64,000 nt of DNA, taken from NCBI GenBank assembly GCA_028281575.1, contig JANQJP010000013.1, positions 1 through 64,000 of the forward strand, read 5' to 3'. A model generated the notes under the pieces. It saw only the letters and a program-made list of their open reading frames with translations, did no database searches and was not told the DNA's origin. This DNA is from Cellvibrionaceae bacterium (GTDB lineage: Bacteria; Pseudomonadota; Gammaproteobacteria; Pseudomonadales; Cellvibrionaceae). Made by a program: the position numbers and the translations under genes. Below are positions 8,468 to 19,134 of this stretch, piece after piece (position 1 is the first letter of the stretch; each line of letters begins with the position of its first letter).

Positions 8468-10669
8468 TTAGTTTTTTGCTTTCGCATCGGCAAGTTTTTT
8501 CTCAAGTGTGACAACGCTCGCGCGAAAAACTTCTAAATTTTCATCGTTGTTGGCTTCTGCGGCACTGAGGCGCTCACGGGCTTTGTCCAGGCGTTTTTCC
8601 AGCGATACAATTTTGGCGACAGCTTTATCGGCAGGGTTCATATTGGCGAGTTCTGCTGCACGTGTTTGCGCTTTGCTTATCGCGGCTTCGGCGGATTTCA
8701 ATTCATCGGTACTTGCTGAAGTATCTGTTTCGGGATTGTTGATGTTCGCGAGTTCTTCCTTTGCGTTCTTCAGCTTGTCACGTATTTTGGCTACGCCCTG
8801 TTCGAGTGCTGATATTGTCGGCAAACCTGAATTCACTGCTTCCGCCAGCTTCTGCTGCGCTGTTGCCAGGCGTTTCTCTAATTGTACGATTGATTGCTCC
8901 AGCTTTTCGCTAGCGCTATTTTGCTCTTCGATAGTATTTACGCCTGCCTTTGCATCTGAGTTGTTCTGTTTAAATGCATCTAGGCGTTTTTTTGCATCAT
9001 CGACTTTGAGTTCTGCCTGCTTTAAGCGTGCTTGAAGCGTATCCGTTCTAGCTGTGTCATCCGTTTCAAGCGCATCTGCAACTTGCTTTTGTGCGCGTTC
9101 CAGTCTGCTCATCGCGCTACTAAGCGCTCTTTCAAGTTTGGCGGCTGTTTTATCTGGTGAGGTCGTTTCGGGTTTTGGTGTGGCTGTTGCAGCAGCTGAT
9201 TCGGCATTTTCGGCTTGCTTTTGTCTCGCCGCTGCGGCGGCTTTTTTTCGCGCTTCGCGTTGAGCTTCTTTTTCGGCAGCAGCTCTTTCGATGCGCTCTT
9301 TACGAAACTCAAATCGCTGGCGCGAGTGCTCGGCTTTGCGCTTTTCCTCATCGTGCTGGCGAATTGCGCCTTTGGACGCGCGGTAATATTGCACAAGCGG
9401 GATATTGGATGGGCACACGTAGGCGCAGGCACCACACTCAATGCAGTCAAATAAATTGTGTGTATGCAGCCGATCGAAATCTTCTGACTGAGAAAACCAA
9501 AACAATTGTTGGGGTAGCAGCGAAGCAGGGCAGGCCTCTGAGCACATGCCACAGCGAATGCAGGGTTGCTGAGCCGCTGGCGCTGGTAATTCAGCTTTTG
9601 TTGGTGCCAACAGGCAATTTGTGGTTTTGACGATGGGGGCATGTAAATGCTCCATCGTATATCCCATCATTGGTCCGCCAACAATTAAACGCGCGCATTG
9701 GTCATGCTCGAACCCATGCTGTTCGAGGACGTGGCTCATCGGTGTGCCTATCAGCACCTCAATATTTCGCTGGATGTTTAATGACTCGCCGACGATAGTT
9801 GTGACGCGCGAAATAAGCGGCTCTCCATACGTAATAGCGCGATGCGCCGCATAGGCGGTGCCGATATTTTGCAGCACAATACCTATGTCGGCAGGCAACT
9901 TACCAGAGGGTACTTCTTTACCCGTCAGAATTTGGATAAGTTGTTTTTCACCGCCGGATGGATACTTGGTCGGGAAAGAAACAATCTCCACTTTGGCATT
10001 TTTTGCTGCGTCTGACATCGCCGCAATGGCTTCAGGTTTGTTGTCTTCAATGCCAATAATAATATTGGCGGGTTCACCCAAAATAAAAGCGAGTAATTCG
10101 GCACCTCGAATCACTTCTGCGGCTTTCTCCCGCATTAGCATGTCATCGGCGGTAATGTAGGGCTCACACTCGGTGCCATTCAGTATCAGCGTATCGATAC
10201 GTTGATCGCCGCGCGGCTGAATTTTGACAGCCGTTGGGAAACCTGCGCCGCCCATGCCTGCAATGCCCGCGTTGCGAATAAGCTCGGCCAGTGCGCCCGG
10301 TTTTTTTGTGCGAAAATCATCTATTGGTGTAAGTGCAACCCACTCGTCCTGCATATCAGGTTTAAGCACAATGCAGCGTGCCGACATGCCGGAGGGGTGA
10401 GGAATAAGGCGATCCTCTATCGCGGTAATTTCGCCCGATGTTGATGCATGCACGGGCAAACTTACGAAACCATGGGCTTCCGCAATCACCTGTCCTTTTT
10501 TCACGCTATCGCCGATATTGACTATTGGATCTGCGGGTGTCCCGACATGCTGGTTCAGTGGCAAAATAATTTCGTCCGGCAGATCTATAAGGCCGATAGG
10601 CGTTTGCGTACTTTGCGATTTATTTTCTGGCGGGTGAATGCCGCCGTGAATATCCCATATTTTTCTCAT
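8468..10669 (-). CDS. rsxC: Ion-translocating electron transport complex subunit C
   Basis: 733 residues. N-terminal RnfC barrel and NADH/FMN-binding SLBB region ([39 protein letters not shown]), then two [4Fe-4S] motifs, [12 protein letters not shown] (~residue 373) and [12 protein letters not shown] (~412). Residues ~440-733 form a long Ala/Lys/Glu-rich coiled-coil tail, as in the long gammaproteobacterial RsxC proteins. It is the soluble NADH-oxidising entry subunit on the inner face of the membrane. Start ATG overlaps the rsxB stop by four bases. The next gene on the strand is mscS instead of the usual rsxD. Confidence 0.95.
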   Translation of the reverse strand: MRKIWDIHGGIHPPENKSQSTQTPIGLIDLPDEIILPLNQHVGTPADPIVNIGDSVKKGQVIAEAHGFVSLPVHASTSGEITAIEDRLIPHPSGMSARCIVLKPDMQDEWVALTPIDDFRTKKPGALAELIRNAGIAGMGGAGFPTAVKIQPRGDQRIDTLILNGTECEPYITADDMLMREKAAEVIRGAELLAFILGEPANIIIGIEDNKPEAIAAMSDAAKNAKVEIVSFPTKYPSGGEKQLIQILTGKEVPSGKLPADIGIVLQNIGTAYAAHRAITYGEPLISRVTTIVGESLNIQRNIEVLIGTPMSHVLEQHGFEHDQCARLIVGGPMMGYTMEHLHAPIVKTTNCLLAPTKAELPAPAAQQPCIRCGMCSEACPASLLPQQLFWFSQSEDFDRLHTHNLFDCIECGACAYVCPSNIPLVQYYRASKGAIRQHDEEKRKAEHSRQRFEFRKERIERAAAEKEAQREARKKAAAAARQKQAENAESAAATATPKPETTSPDKTAAKLERALSSAMSRLERAQKQVADALETDDTARTDTLQARLKQAELKVDDAKKRLDAFKQNNSDAKAGVNTIEEQNSASEKLEQSIVQLEKRLATAQQKLAEAVNSGLPTISALEQGVAKIRDKLKNAKEELANINNPETDTSASTDELKSAEAAISKAQTRAAELANMNPADKAVAKIVSLEKRLDKARERLSAAEANNDENLEVFRASVVTLEKKLADAKAKN

Positions 10670-11283
10670 GCGGCCGCGCCCTCGTCATTTGGGGGGACGC
10701 TATCGCGATCGGTAGCAATAATATTCACGGGTTTGGGCAAGTCCCAATGCCAATCGGCAGGGCCGGATTCGAGAGGGAGCATATCTATACAATCGACCGG
10801 ACACGGATCGACACACAGGTCGCAGCCGGTGCATTCAGATGCAATGACAGTATGCATTTGTTTTGCAGCGCCGAGAATGGCATCGACGGGACAGGCCTGA
10901 ATGCATTTGGTACAGCCGATACATTCGTCCTCACGGATATAGGCAACCGTTTTTACGTCGGATTCTTCGCCGTGCTCTTCATCCAGTTCAGGCGCAGGCA
11001 TATCCAATAAATTTGCCAACTCTTGAATGGTTGTGTGGCCGCCGGGTGGGCACTTATTTATGGCGTCGCCATTGGCAATTGCTTCGGCGTAAGGGCGACA
11101 ACCCGGATAACCGCATTGGCCGCATTGTGTTTGTGGAAGAATTGCGTCAATTTGCTCGACAAGGGGATCGCCTTCGACTTTAAATTTTACCGCGGCAAAA
11201 CCTAAAACGGCACCGAAGCCCGCTGCCAAAATACCCAGAGCGACGAGTGCTAATATGATCGGTGAGTTTAAAACGACTTCCAT
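10666..11283 (-). CDS. rsxB: Ion-translocating electron transport complex subunit B (ferredoxin)
   Basis: 205 residues. N-terminal membrane helix (residues 6-28, [23 protein letters not shown]), then the Fe-S domain [15 protein letters not shown], and two ferredoxin motifs [16 protein letters not shown] and [16 protein letters not shown]. It passes electrons between the cytoplasmic RsxC side and the membrane subunits. Start overlaps the rsxA stop by one base (TAATG) and its end overlaps rsxC, giving tight coupling. Confidence 0.95.
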   Translation of the reverse strand: MEVVLNSPIILALVALGILAAGFGAVLGFAAVKFKVEGDPLVEQIDAILPQTQCGQCGYPGCRPYAEAIANGDAINKCPPGGHTTIQELANLLDMPAPELDEEHGEESDVKTVAYIREDECIGCTKCIQACPVDAILGAAKQMHTVIASECTGCDLCVDPCPVDCIDMLPLESGPADWHWDLPKPVNIIATDRDSVPPNDEGAAA

Positions 11284-11858
11284 TAAACTAAACCTGCAAA
11301 TCCCATAAATGCTAAGGACATTAAGCCGGCGGTTATCATGCCTATCGCAGCGCCTTTAAATGGCGCTGGAACATCCGCGACGGCAAGGCGTTCACGCATC
11401 GCCGAAAATAGAATAAGCACAAGCGAAAAACCCAGTGCGGCGCCAAAGCCGTAGAGTGTCGATTGCAAAAAACTGTGTGCTTTTACTGTATTTTGTAGAG
11501 CTACACCGAGCACGGCGCAGTTAGATGTAATGAGCGGTAAAAAGACACCGAGTACGCGGTAGAGCAGGGGGCTGGTTTTTTCAATAAACATTTTTGCAAA
11601 CTGAACCACAGCCGCAATCACCAGAATAAATGAAATGGTTTTTAGATAGGTAAGGTTGAGTGGTTCGAGAACCCAGGTATGTACCATGTAGCTGCATACC
11701 GACGCGAGTGTAAGCACAAAAGTCGTTGCAGTGCTCATACCGATGGCGGTTTCCAGTTTATTTGAAACACCCATAAACGGGCACAGGCCTAGAAACTGAA
11801 CCAGGACGAAATTATTTACCAATACGGTGCTGAGTAGTATTACAAAAAATTCAGTCAT
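11283..11858 (-). CDS. rsxA: Ion-translocating electron transport complex subunit A
   Basis: 191 residues from the ATG at 11858 ([19 protein letters not shown]), matching the usual ~193. Longer readings run into the palindrome at 11877-11985 and lack a ribosome binding site. Six membrane segments; [17 protein letters not shown] and [15 protein letters not shown] are the two family motifs with the cysteines that ligate the intramembrane cluster. It is the first gene of the operon; the palindromic element E6 begins 19 bases upstream of the start codon and would form a large hairpin in the leader RNA. Confidence 0.93.
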   Translation of the reverse strand: MTEFFVILLSTVLVNNFVLVQFLGLCPFMGVSNKLETAIGMSTATTFVLTLASVCSYMVHTWVLEPLNLTYLKTISFILVIAAVVQFAKMFIEKTSPLLYRVLGVFLPLITSNCAVLGVALQNTVKAHSFLQSTLYGFGAALGFSLVLILFSAMRERLAVADVPAPFKGAAIGMITAGLMSLAFMGFAGLV

Positions 11859-11876
11859 TTTTTCCGTTGCTGTTTC

Positions 11877-11985
11877 GGACATTACAGGGGGACGTGGTTG
11901 TTGACACGCCGTAAACCCGTCCATGGGGGCTCCACACTCGCGTCCTGCGAGTGAGGGTCAACAACCACGTCCCCCTGCAATGTCC
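11877..11985. repeat. Palindromic element E6 in the rsxA leader
   Basis: Arms 11877-11905 and 11957-11985 are inverted repeats matching at 28 of 29 bases (contain GGGGGACGTGGTTGTTGAC / GTCAACAACCACGTCCCCC). The short 51-base core keeps the family junction ACGCCGTAAACCC next to one arm and has an internal hairpin CACTCGC/GCGAGTG. It lies between the rsxA start codon and any upstream promoter. Confidence 0.85.
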
Positions 11986-12116
11986 TACCATCGGAGAAGT
12001 TTTAAAATAAATCTTGCATTAGCAAATCGAATCCGCAAGATATTTGAATTACAGAAGTTAATTTCTGGCTCTCAAAAATAGCTACTGTCATTTTTGGGTT
12101 TCTGCATATCTTCGAG

Positions 12117-12268
12117 CGTTCGTCGGAACGTTGATTGCCGACCGTCGCCAGCATGTGCCGCCACGGATGGCGAGCATTAGAACAACGCAGGAGCAGTTGT
12201 CGAAATGCTGGCGCCGAGACCCCATGAATGGGTTCACGTCGTGTCGGCAATCAACGTTCCGACGAATG
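12117..12268. repeat. Palindromic element E2 downstream of metG
   Basis: Arms 12117-12142 and 12243-12268 are inverted repeats matching at 25 of 26 bases (CGTCGGAACGTTGATTGCC on the left). The core contains GCCAGC/GCTGGC, CCGCC, AGAACAACGCAGGAGCAGTT and the junction TTCACGTCGTGTC, as in E1, E3 and E4. It lies between metG and rsxA together with E6; the remaining ~160 bases of this 438-base gap show nothing recognisable. Confidence 0.85.
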
Positions 12269-12296
12269 CCTTGGCACCTGGCCTGAAATACCGTGA

Positions 12297-14315
12297 TTAC
12301 ATAACCCGCATTCCCGGTTGCGCGCCTGAATGAGGTTCCAAAATATACAATTCGTTTTTCCCAGGTCCGGCAGCCAACACCATACCTTCGCTTATCCCAA
12401 ACTTCATTTTGCGCGGTTTTAAATTCGCAACCATCACGGTGTGCTTACCGATCAAATCTTTAGGGCTGTAGGCGCTCTTTATCCCCGCGAAAACATTGCG
12501 TGTCTCGCCGCCCAGGTCCAAAGTCAGGCGCAGCAATTTATCTGCGCCATCGACATGTTCTGCATTTTTGATTAATACCACACGCAGGTCGACTTTGGCG
12601 AAGTCATTAAACTCGATTTCATTCGCAATGGGCTCTTTTGCCAGCCAGCTGTCAGGGTCAATTGCAGGCTGTGCAGTTTCCTCTTTACTTGCATCTATCA
12701 TGGTTTGAACTTTGTCTGTATCAATACGTGTCATTAAAGGTTTAAACGGGTGTATTTCGTGCTCGCCGAGAAAATCAATATTCTCAGGCCAGTCGAGTTG
12801 TGTATTTAAAAAGTTCTCGGCTGCGCTCGCAGTTGCGGGAAGTACAGGTTTCAAATACGTCATTATCACTTTGAAGCAATTGATACCGAGACTGCAAATA
12901 TCAATAACTTTTTGTTCGTTACCTTCCTGCTTACTTAAACTCCAGGGGGCGTGTTCGGCAATATATTCGTTAGCTGCGTCCGCAAGCGCCATGATTTCGC
13001 GCATCGCTTTGTTAAATTCGCGCTCCTCGTAAAGCGCGCTAATGGTTTTATTCGCATCGAGAAATTTTTGCCATAGCGCTTCATTTTCAATAGTCGCGGA
13101 AAGCTTGCCGCCTGATTTTTGGATAAATTTGGCCGTGCGGCTGGCGATGTTGACTACTTTGCCAACCAAGTCGGAGTTCACGCGCTGGACAAAGTCGTCG
13201 AGGTTTAAGTCGATATCGTCGACGCTGCTATTTAGCTTACTCGCGTAGTAGTAGCGCAAATATTCTGGATCCAGGTGTTCCAGGTAAGTGCGGGCATTAA
13301 TAAAGGTACCGCGGGATTTGGACATTTTTTTTCCGTCAACGGTCAAAAAACCGTGCACGCACACTTTTGTTGGTGTGCGAAAACCTGCGTCGTGCAACAG
13401 CGCGGGCCAGAATAATGCGTGAAAATTTACGATGTCTTTTCCAATAAAATGATACAGCTCGCAGTCAGAATCGGCTTTCCAATAGTCTTCAAAGTTTTCG
13501 CCGGTCTTTTCGCAAAATTGTTTGAAGCTCGCCATATAACCGATGGGCGCGTCTAACCATACATAAAAGTACTTGTCGGTTTCGCCTGGTATTTCAAAAC
13601 CAAAGTAGGGTGCGTCGCGGGAAATGTCCCATTCCTGCAAGCCCGCTTCGAGCCATTCTGCCAGTTTATTTGCAACCTCGGGTTGCAAGTGGTCCTCGCG
13701 TGTCCAACGTTTTAAAAAATCTTCGAAATCAGGCAGTTTGAAAAACAGGTGTTTGGATTCTTTTGCGACGGGTTTGGAACCGGATATAACGGAAATGGGG
13801 TCGATCAGTTCGAGCGGGGAGTAGGTCGCACCGCAAGCTTCACAGTTGTCACCGTACTGATCCGGCGTTTTACAGTTTGGGCAGGTACCTTTGATATAAC
13901 GATCGGCCAAAAACAGGCCTTTGTCAGCGTCGTAAGCCTGGGTAATCGTGCGTTCCGCAATATGCCCATTGTCACGTACGCGGGTATATATCAGGTTTGC
14001 AAGCTCTTGGTTTTCACTGGAGTGGGTTGAGTGATAGTTGTCGAAACCAATGTGAAAGTCGTTAAAGTCTGAAATATGGGTTTGTTGAACTTGCGCGATT
14101 TGTTGCTCGGGGGTGATTCCCGCCTTTTCGGCGCTCAACATAATGGCTGTGCCATGGGCATCATCAGCGCACACATAGATACAACGATTGCCCCGTTGTT
14201 TTTGAAAACGAACCCAAATATCTGTTTGGATGACTTCCACCATGTGGCCCAGGTGAATGGCGCCATTGGCATAAGGCAGCGCGCTGGAAACAAGAATCTT
14301 GCGTGTATTCGACAT
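12297..14315 (-). CDS. metG: Methionyl-tRNA synthetase
   Basis: 672 residues from the ATG at 14315 ([18 protein letters not shown]); upstream in-frame sequence to 14489 runs through intergenic DNA and is not preferred. Class I synthetase: signature [12 protein letters not shown] (HIGH equivalent HLGH), zinc-binding insertion with [27 protein letters not shown] (KMSKS loop), anticodon-binding helical domain, and a C-terminal tRNA-binding OB domain from ~residue 570 ([26 protein letters not shown]). It charges tRNA-Met. Transcribed alone, divergent from apbC as is common in gammaproteobacteria. Confidence 0.97.
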   Translation of the reverse strand: MSNTRKILVSSALPYANGAIHLGHMVEVIQTDIWVRFQKQRGNRCIYVCADDAHGTAIMLSAEKAGITPEQQIAQVQQTHISDFNDFHIGFDNYHSTHSSENQELANLIYTRVRDNGHIAERTITQAYDADKGLFLADRYIKGTCPNCKTPDQYGDNCEACGATYSPLELIDPISVISGSKPVAKESKHLFFKLPDFEDFLKRWTREDHLQPEVANKLAEWLEAGLQEWDISRDAPYFGFEIPGETDKYFYVWLDAPIGYMASFKQFCEKTGENFEDYWKADSDCELYHFIGKDIVNFHALFWPALLHDAGFRTPTKVCVHGFLTVDGKKMSKSRGTFINARTYLEHLDPEYLRYYYASKLNSSVDDIDLNLDDFVQRVNSDLVGKVVNIASRTAKFIQKSGGKLSATIENEALWQKFLDANKTISALYEEREFNKAMREIMALADAANEYIAEHAPWSLSKQEGNEQKVIDICSLGINCFKVIMTYLKPVLPATASAAENFLNTQLDWPENIDFLGEHEIHPFKPLMTRIDTDKVQTMIDASKEETAQPAIDPDSWLAKEPIANEIEFNDFAKVDLRVVLIKNAEHVDGADKLLRLTLDLGGETRNVFAGIKSAYSPKDLIGKHTVMVANLKPRKMKFGISEGMVLAAGPGKNELYILEPHSGAQPGMRVM

Positions 14316-14465
14316 AGGTTTTGACAACAGATAAACCAATAAAAAAATAAGCGCGCCACTATAGCAAATTTGGCCTTTGATTTCCCAAGTCCTCGACGCC
14401 AAATGTGTTTTTTGTACTGGTGGGATATGTACACCTACCAGCGGCGTGTTATTTAATTGTGGTAC

Positions 14466-14706
14466 GAGGCATGGATTGAAGGCGTGCATTCAAGACACGC
14501 CGTGAATACCTGCAGGCAGGCCCGGCCCAAAATCATAGATAAGGGTCGTTACGCGGAGCGAAGCCGTGCTTCGTTTGAATCCGCTTCGCTCATGTAGGCT
14601 CTGCACCAGCATCCCGACAACTGGTCCTGCGTTGTTCTAACACTCGCCATCCATGGCAGATGCCTGCTGGTGAAGGTCTCGAATACACGCCTCCAATCTA
14701 TGCCTC
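14466..14706. repeat. Palindromic element E3 between metG and apbC
   Basis: Arms 14466-14496 and 14676-14706 are 31-base inverted repeats with 27 matches. The core is E1 in reverse orientation (CCTGCAGGCAGG, CCCAAAATCATAGAT, GCGGAGCGAAGCCGTGCTTCG, CCTGCGTTGTTCT, GCCTGCTGGTGAAGG). It occupies the divergent metG-apbC promoter region, so it lies in the leader of one or both genes. Confidence 0.85.
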
Positions 14707-14809
14707 TCCGAGTTAACGGGGTTGTAAAGTTTTTGAATATATCTTTGTGCTTGCTATTTTTCCTGGCGGACGCAAATATCTGCGCTCAAGAAGAGAGGGA
14801 CGAGAAACT

Positions 14810-15907
14810 ATGCACGATCACACCAGTAATGGCGCACTGCGTGAGCAGGTAGAGCAAATATTAACCAGTTTGAGTTTTCCTCGTTTGGATATCTCACTAT
14901 TTGAGTTACTTGCTAAAGCGCCTTCATGGACGGATGAGCCGGCGCCAACGCTGCTGTTATCTTTTGCGGTACCGGTAAAACATGTGGCGGAAGATATCGC
15001 GCTTGCGGTAAAAAGTGCGGTTGAAGCCCAGGGAGTTGCGTTAGCGGCAATTGAAATTGAGCAACAGCTAGCTGTCGCGCCGGCAATAAACGCTTCGGGT
15101 ACCGTTTCGAACGTAAAGAATATTATTGCCGTCGCTTCTGGAAAGGGAGGCGTGGGGAAGTCGACGACGGCGGTGAACCTGGCTTTGGCCCTGGCGTGCG
15201 AAGGTGCGTCGGTAGGCCTTATGGATGCCGATATTTATGGGCCGAGCCAGTCGCATATGCTTGGTGTTGCGAAGCAGCGTCCAGAAGTCCTCGAAGGCAG
15301 GGTGATTCGGCCCATCGTTGTGCACGGCGTGCAAATGATATCTATGGGCAATATGGTAACGGATAAAACCCCGATGATTTGGCGCGGACCGATGGTTAGT
15401 GGTGCGCTGCAGCAACTCCTATTAAACACTCAGTGGAATGATGTGGATTATCTTATTGTCGATATGCCTCCAGGAACCGGGGATATTCCGCTTACGCTCT
15501 CGCAAAAAGTGCCGGTCACTGGTGCAGTGATCGTGACAACACCACAGGATATTGCGCTCCTGGATGCCAAAAAGGGCATTGAAATGTTTCAAAAGGTGGA
15601 TATTCCGGTATTTGGTATTGTCGAAAATATGGCGGTGCATATTTGCTCCCAATGTGGTCATGAAGAGCATATCTTTGGTTCGGAGGGTGGGGAGGCTCTG
15701 GCTGAAGCTTATAGTGTTGATGTATTAGCTAAGTTGCCTCTGGCAATGTCCATTCGCGAACAGACCGACAGCGGCAAACCGCCCGTTGTTGCCGACCCAG
15801 AGGCCAAAATCGCGCGTATCTATCGCGATCTTGCGTTAAAGCTTGCGGCTGAACTTGCGCAGTCGGCGAGTAGTGCAGGCCCGGAAATTGTCATCGTGGA
15901 TGATTAG
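14810..15907 (+). CDS. apbC: Mrp/ApbC-type Fe-S cluster carrier ATPase
   Basis: 365 residues from the ATG at 14810, preceded by GAGAGGGACGAG; an in-frame start at 14747 would lack a ribosome binding site. N-terminal DUF59-like domain (residues 5-75), then a P-loop NTPase with the deviant Walker [12 protein letters not shown] (~residue 110), Walker B-like [11 protein letters not shown] and the CxxC pair ICSQCG (~residue 285) that binds a bridging [4Fe-4S] cluster in Mrp/Nbp35 proteins. It assembles and transfers Fe-S clusters in the cytoplasm. Placement back-to-back with metG is a common gammaproteobacterial arrangement. Confidence 0.95.
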   Translation: MHDHTSNGALREQVEQILTSLSFPRLDISLFELLAKAPSWTDEPAPTLLLSFAVPVKHVAEDIALAVKSAVEAQGVALAAIEIEQQLAVAPAINASGTVSNVKNIIAVASGKGGVGKSTTAVNLALALACEGASVGLMDADIYGPSQSHMLGVAKQRPEVLEGRVIRPIVVHGVQMISMGNMVTDKTPMIWRGPMVSGALQQLLLNTQWNDVDYLIVDMPPGTGDIPLTLSQKVPVTGAVIVTTPQDIALLDAKKGIEMFQKVDIPVFGIVENMAVHICSQCGHEEHIFGSEGGEALAEAYSVDVLAKLPLAMSIREQTDSGKPPVVADPEAKIARIYRDLALKLAAELAQSASSAGPEIVIVDD

Positions 15908-15990
15908 TCGCAAGCATAGAACTAGGCGCTAGTTGCGCTGTGCACGCGTGGCGATTACCATCGCGCCAGATTCAAAAATGGGGAGACAGA

Positions 15991-16560
15991 ATGAGCATCA
16001 AATCCGACAAGTGGATTCGCCGAATGGCGGACAGCGAAGGCATGATAGAACCGTTCGCACCAGAGCAAGTGCGCCATGCCCAAGATGGCCATCGCATCGT
16101 CTCATATGGGACATCGAGTTACGGTTATGATGTTCGCTGTGCAGACGAGTTTAAGATTTTCACCAATGTGCACTCCGCCGTTGTCGACCCGAAGGCCTTT
16201 GACGACGACAGTTTTGTCGATGTTAAAAGCGATGTCTGCATTATTCCGCCCAACTCTTTTGCGCTGGCGCGCACGGTGGAATATTTTCGTATTCCGCGCT
16301 CCGTACTGACCATATGTTTGGGTAAGTCGACGTATGCGCGCTGTGGCATCATCGTCAACGTCACACCTCTTGAGCCAGAGTGGGATGGGCACGTGACGCT
16401 TGAATTTTCAAATACCACGCCGTTGCCCGCGAAGATTTACGCCAACGAAGGTGTCGCTCAAATGCTCTTTTTTGAAAGCGATGAAACGTGTGAGACTTCC
16501 TACAAGGATCGCGGTGGAAAATACCAGGGTCAGGTGGGTGTGACCTTACCTAAGACATAG
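15991..16560 (+). CDS. dcd: dCTP deaminase
   Basis: 189 residues from the ATG at 15991, preceded by GGGGAGA; upstream in-frame extension lacks support. Converts dCTP to dUTP and ammonia, feeding dTTP synthesis. Family motifs: [20 protein letters not shown]-type [29 protein letters not shown] (with the SxxxR and catalytic glutamate in [17 protein letters not shown]). It follows apbC by 83 bases on the same strand, and the two genes are commonly adjacent in gammaproteobacteria. Confidence 0.96.
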   Translation: MSIKSDKWIRRMADSEGMIEPFAPEQVRHAQDGHRIVSYGTSSYGYDVRCADEFKIFTNVHSAVVDPKAFDDDSFVDVKSDVCIIPPNSFALARTVEYFRIPRSVLTICLGKSTYARCGIIVNVTPLEPEWDGHVTLEFSNTTPLPAKIYANEGVAQMLFFESDETCETSYKDRGGKYQGQVGVTLPKT

Positions 16561-16767
16561 GGTCTTCTTGTGCGCTTTGGGCGATTGTGCGTAAAAACTG
16601 TGTTGGCACATTACAAGCGTCATTGAATGCCTCTATAATCCCGCCAGTCAATAACGAAAAACACCTAAAGGGCCTGAGAATAATCGTTCGTATGGCGTGC
16701 GCGCTCATGCTTCGCCGCACATCACGCACACTGTTCGCAAAGCCCCAAGCTTCTAAGGGATCTGATC

Positions 16768-18720
16768 ATGCGTTTATATTCTGCTGTTGTCGTGGCTGCG
16801 CTCAGTATTTTTATCGCGAGCTGCAATACTACACCCGTAAAGCAAGAACCTTTGCTTGCCCTGTCTCCGGCACAAATCCAGGAAGTGCGCAATTACGACG
16901 AGTTAGTCAGTATGCATGCGACTTTGTCTTCCGGCCTAGCCGGCAAGTCACAGGCTGAGTATGCCGACGACTATGCAGCGCTTGCACAGATTGAAGCGCA
17001 AATTGTGGATGTGAAAAAATCGGAATTGAGCTCGCAGTTTGCTGCGAAGCGTCTGGCGAACGGCGCTGTGCCTCAGCCCCTATTGGAGGCAACACTCAGC
17101 GACCTAAAGGCAAGTGCGCCAGTTCCAGTAGCAAAATGGCAAGCTGTTTTGGGTGCTGTCGAAGGTGAGTTGGCTCGCACGCAAGCAACCGCCACAGAAC
17201 TCGAGGGCAAGGTGGCGGCTGAATCGGACAGCCAGACTCAGGTCAAATTATATGAAGAACTCTACGCAGTTACCGGTCAAGAGACGTGGAAAGCAAAGAG
17301 TGACGAATTGTTGGATAAATTGGTAGAAGATGTGCGCGCGGCTGTTACGAATGAGTCCTTTGACGAGGCAACTAAAAACAAAGTTGACCTGATTAAGAGC
17401 ATCCGCGGTGAAGATGCCTCGCTTCTGGATGAAATGATAGGCGTTGATGCAAAAATCTATGCGAAGCGCTTCTTCGATTTTCTTGGCGAAGGCCTGGCGG
17501 ATTTAGCGTATAAAACCCTGGTGACGATGTCAGAAGCCAATGATTTTCCAGCGATTAAAGATAAACTCACGCCGACCAGCGAAAAGATGGCAAATTACTT
17601 TACGGCGCTGGCGGACGAATCGGTGAAGTCCCCTGAAAATCTGAGTCAAAGTTATCGCTGGTATGATCAGGCACGTGAAGTTCGCAACATACTGGGTGTC
17701 GCGCCTGCTAATGCGAACAGCTTCACCGCTTTGGCGGATCAGCTTCACAGCAAGTCAAAAGCGCTCGATGAGTCTGGTGAAACGGCGGCCGCACTGGCCT
17801 ATTTATATTCGATCAGAAACTTTGTGCCAAATCGTCCTGGCTTAAGAAAACAGCTTAATGATCAGCAAACTAAGGTTCGCGACCTGGCGATAAAGCGTCT
17901 TAGCACAACCGATTTTGAATCTCCCTATAAAGATCAGGATTACGGCGACGTGATTTCGTCGTTTATCACGCAATATTTATTTGAGCATGTGCCTCATGAT
18001 GTACGAATTGTTGAACGCGAGCAGTACGACGCGATTTTGAGAGAGCGTGCGATCAGTGGAGACTCGAGTTCCCTGTCTTCTGTTAATTTATTGGTGAGTG
18101 GCAGCGTGCTTGAATCGAAGGTCGATAGCACCGAAGCTAAAAATAAAAAAATGATGCGCGTGGAAGTAGGTAATGAGACGATTCCAAATCCAAATTATAT
18201 TCGCTGGTTGGAGCTTCCCTCAAAGGAACGTAAGGAGATTGAAAAGCCGAGCGAGACCATCGACGTACCCAAACATGAAAATATTTCCGTGGGTGTGACC
18301 CGGCACCGAAAAGTAGGCATTTTTTCGGTCAGTTATCGTTTGGTTGAAGCCTCTACCGGTCGGGTGATTTTCCCGGACTCGATTACGATGGATAGTGAGC
18401 ATCAGGATGAGAGCAGCGAAGGTGTCGAGATGGGAGATTTTGTTATTCCATTTAAGTTGGCAGATTTACCGTCAGACGTTGAAATTCTCGATGATCTTGC
18501 CAAAAAGGTCGCTGAGCAAATTGGTAAAAAGCTTGTTAATGAATTAAAGGATCAGGAAGCAAAATATCTCGCTGACGCTGAAACATTTAAGCAACAAAAT
18601 GACTGTGCCGGAGAGGTAAGTGCGTTGGGTCATGCGCTTATGATTATGGAATTGAAAGGCCAGGACAGTTCAAAAGTTGCACCGCGTTTTCAAAAGCATG
18701 CGGTAGCTTGCTTTAATTAA
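16768..18720 (+). CDS. Large outer-membrane-type lipoprotein of unknown function
   Basis: 650 residues. Signal peptide with lipobox: LYSAVVVAALSIFIASC, lipidated cysteine at residue 19 followed by N, compatible with outer-membrane sorting. Residues 40-330 are largely helical and charged. From ~residue 385 the stretch YGDVISSFITQYL...VRIVEREQYDAILRER resembles the CsgG/LpoB/FlgO-like fold, in which an 'ivER.q...il.E' helix is typical; this is a weak, pattern-based impression. It is transcribed alone behind a TATAAT-like box at ~16632, and its end is followed by element E4. Function not recognised. Confidence 0.75.
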   Translation: MRLYSAVVVAALSIFIASCNTTPVKQEPLLALSPAQIQEVRNYDELVSMHATLSSGLAGKSQAEYADDYAALAQIEAQIVDVKKSELSSQFAAKRLANGAVPQPLLEATLSDLKASAPVPVAKWQAVLGAVEGELARTQATATELEGKVAAESDSQTQVKLYEELYAVTGQETWKAKSDELLDKLVEDVRAAVTNESFDEATKNKVDLIKSIRGEDASLLDEMIGVDAKIYAKRFFDFLGEGLADLAYKTLVTMSEANDFPAIKDKLTPTSEKMANYFTALADESVKSPENLSQSYRWYDQAREVRNILGVAPANANSFTALADQLHSKSKALDESGETAAALAYLYSIRNFVPNRPGLRKQLNDQQTKVRDLAIKRLSTTDFESPYKDQDYGDVISSFITQYLFEHVPHDVRIVEREQYDAILRERAISGDSSSLSSVNLLVSGSVLESKVDSTEAKNKKMMRVEVGNETIPNPNYIRWLELPSKERKEIEKPSETIDVPKHENISVGVTRHRKVGIFSVSYRLVEASTGRVIFPDSITMDSEHQDESSEGVEMGDFVIPFKLADLPSDVEILDDLAKKVAEQIGKKLVNELKDQEAKYLADAETFKQQNDCAGEVSALGHALMIMELKGQDSSKVAPRFQKHAVACFN

Positions 18721-18776
18721 CGCGCACCCAAGTGCCGAGTTCGTTTGGTTAGTCGTCGACATCAATGTACTTTAAT

Positions 18777-19030
18777 CACTGCTGTCCCATAAACTCGGAG
18801 AGGCACCTGTGCTAGAGACCTTCGCCAGCAGGCGCCCGCCATGGACGGCGGGTGTTAGAACAACGCAGGAGCAGTTGTCGAGATGCTGGCGCAGAGCCTA
18901 CACGGATGTATTTATGGCGTGTCTCTAGCACAGGTACCCAATTCATGTCTCGTGCCCCGTTTAAACTGCGCAATCCTAATAGATGCTTATGTTCCAGCAA
19001 TATCCCCAAAAAGTTTATGGGACGGCAGTG
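18777..19030. repeat. Palindromic element E4 (outer and inner arms)
   Basis: Outer inverted repeat 18777-18795 (CACTGCTGTCCCATAAACT) and 19012-19030, 18 of 19 matching; inner arms 18802-18819 and 18921-18938, 17 of 18. The core has CGCCAGCAGGCG, CCCGCC/GGCGGG, AGAACAACGCAGGAGCAGTT and GATGCTGGCG. The sequence outside the inner right arm (CAATTC...CTCGTGCC, then ATCCTAATAGATGC...) is homologous to that of E1, so E1 and E4 derive from one larger element. Confidence 0.85.
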
Positions 19031-19134
19031 ACTTTATATAGATTGCCAATCAGATTTTCCATGCAGGAGGGTCCTTTTCCTATGCTCGAAAGGGCTTTGA
19101 CCCAAATGGCACTTACTTAAGTGCATTGTTCCCC

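Noticed and set aside
9109-9642. 177-codon minus-strand ORF
   Set aside because: Shadow frame inside the well-supported rsxC gene.
11859-11924. Longer rsxA start
   Set aside because: The extension is inside the palindromic element E6 and exceeds the family length; the ATG at 11858 gives the normal N-terminus.
14316-14489. N-terminal extension of metG
   Set aside because: Extra 58 residues have no counterpart in MetG and run through intergenic DNA up to element E3; [18 protein letters not shown] is the normal start.
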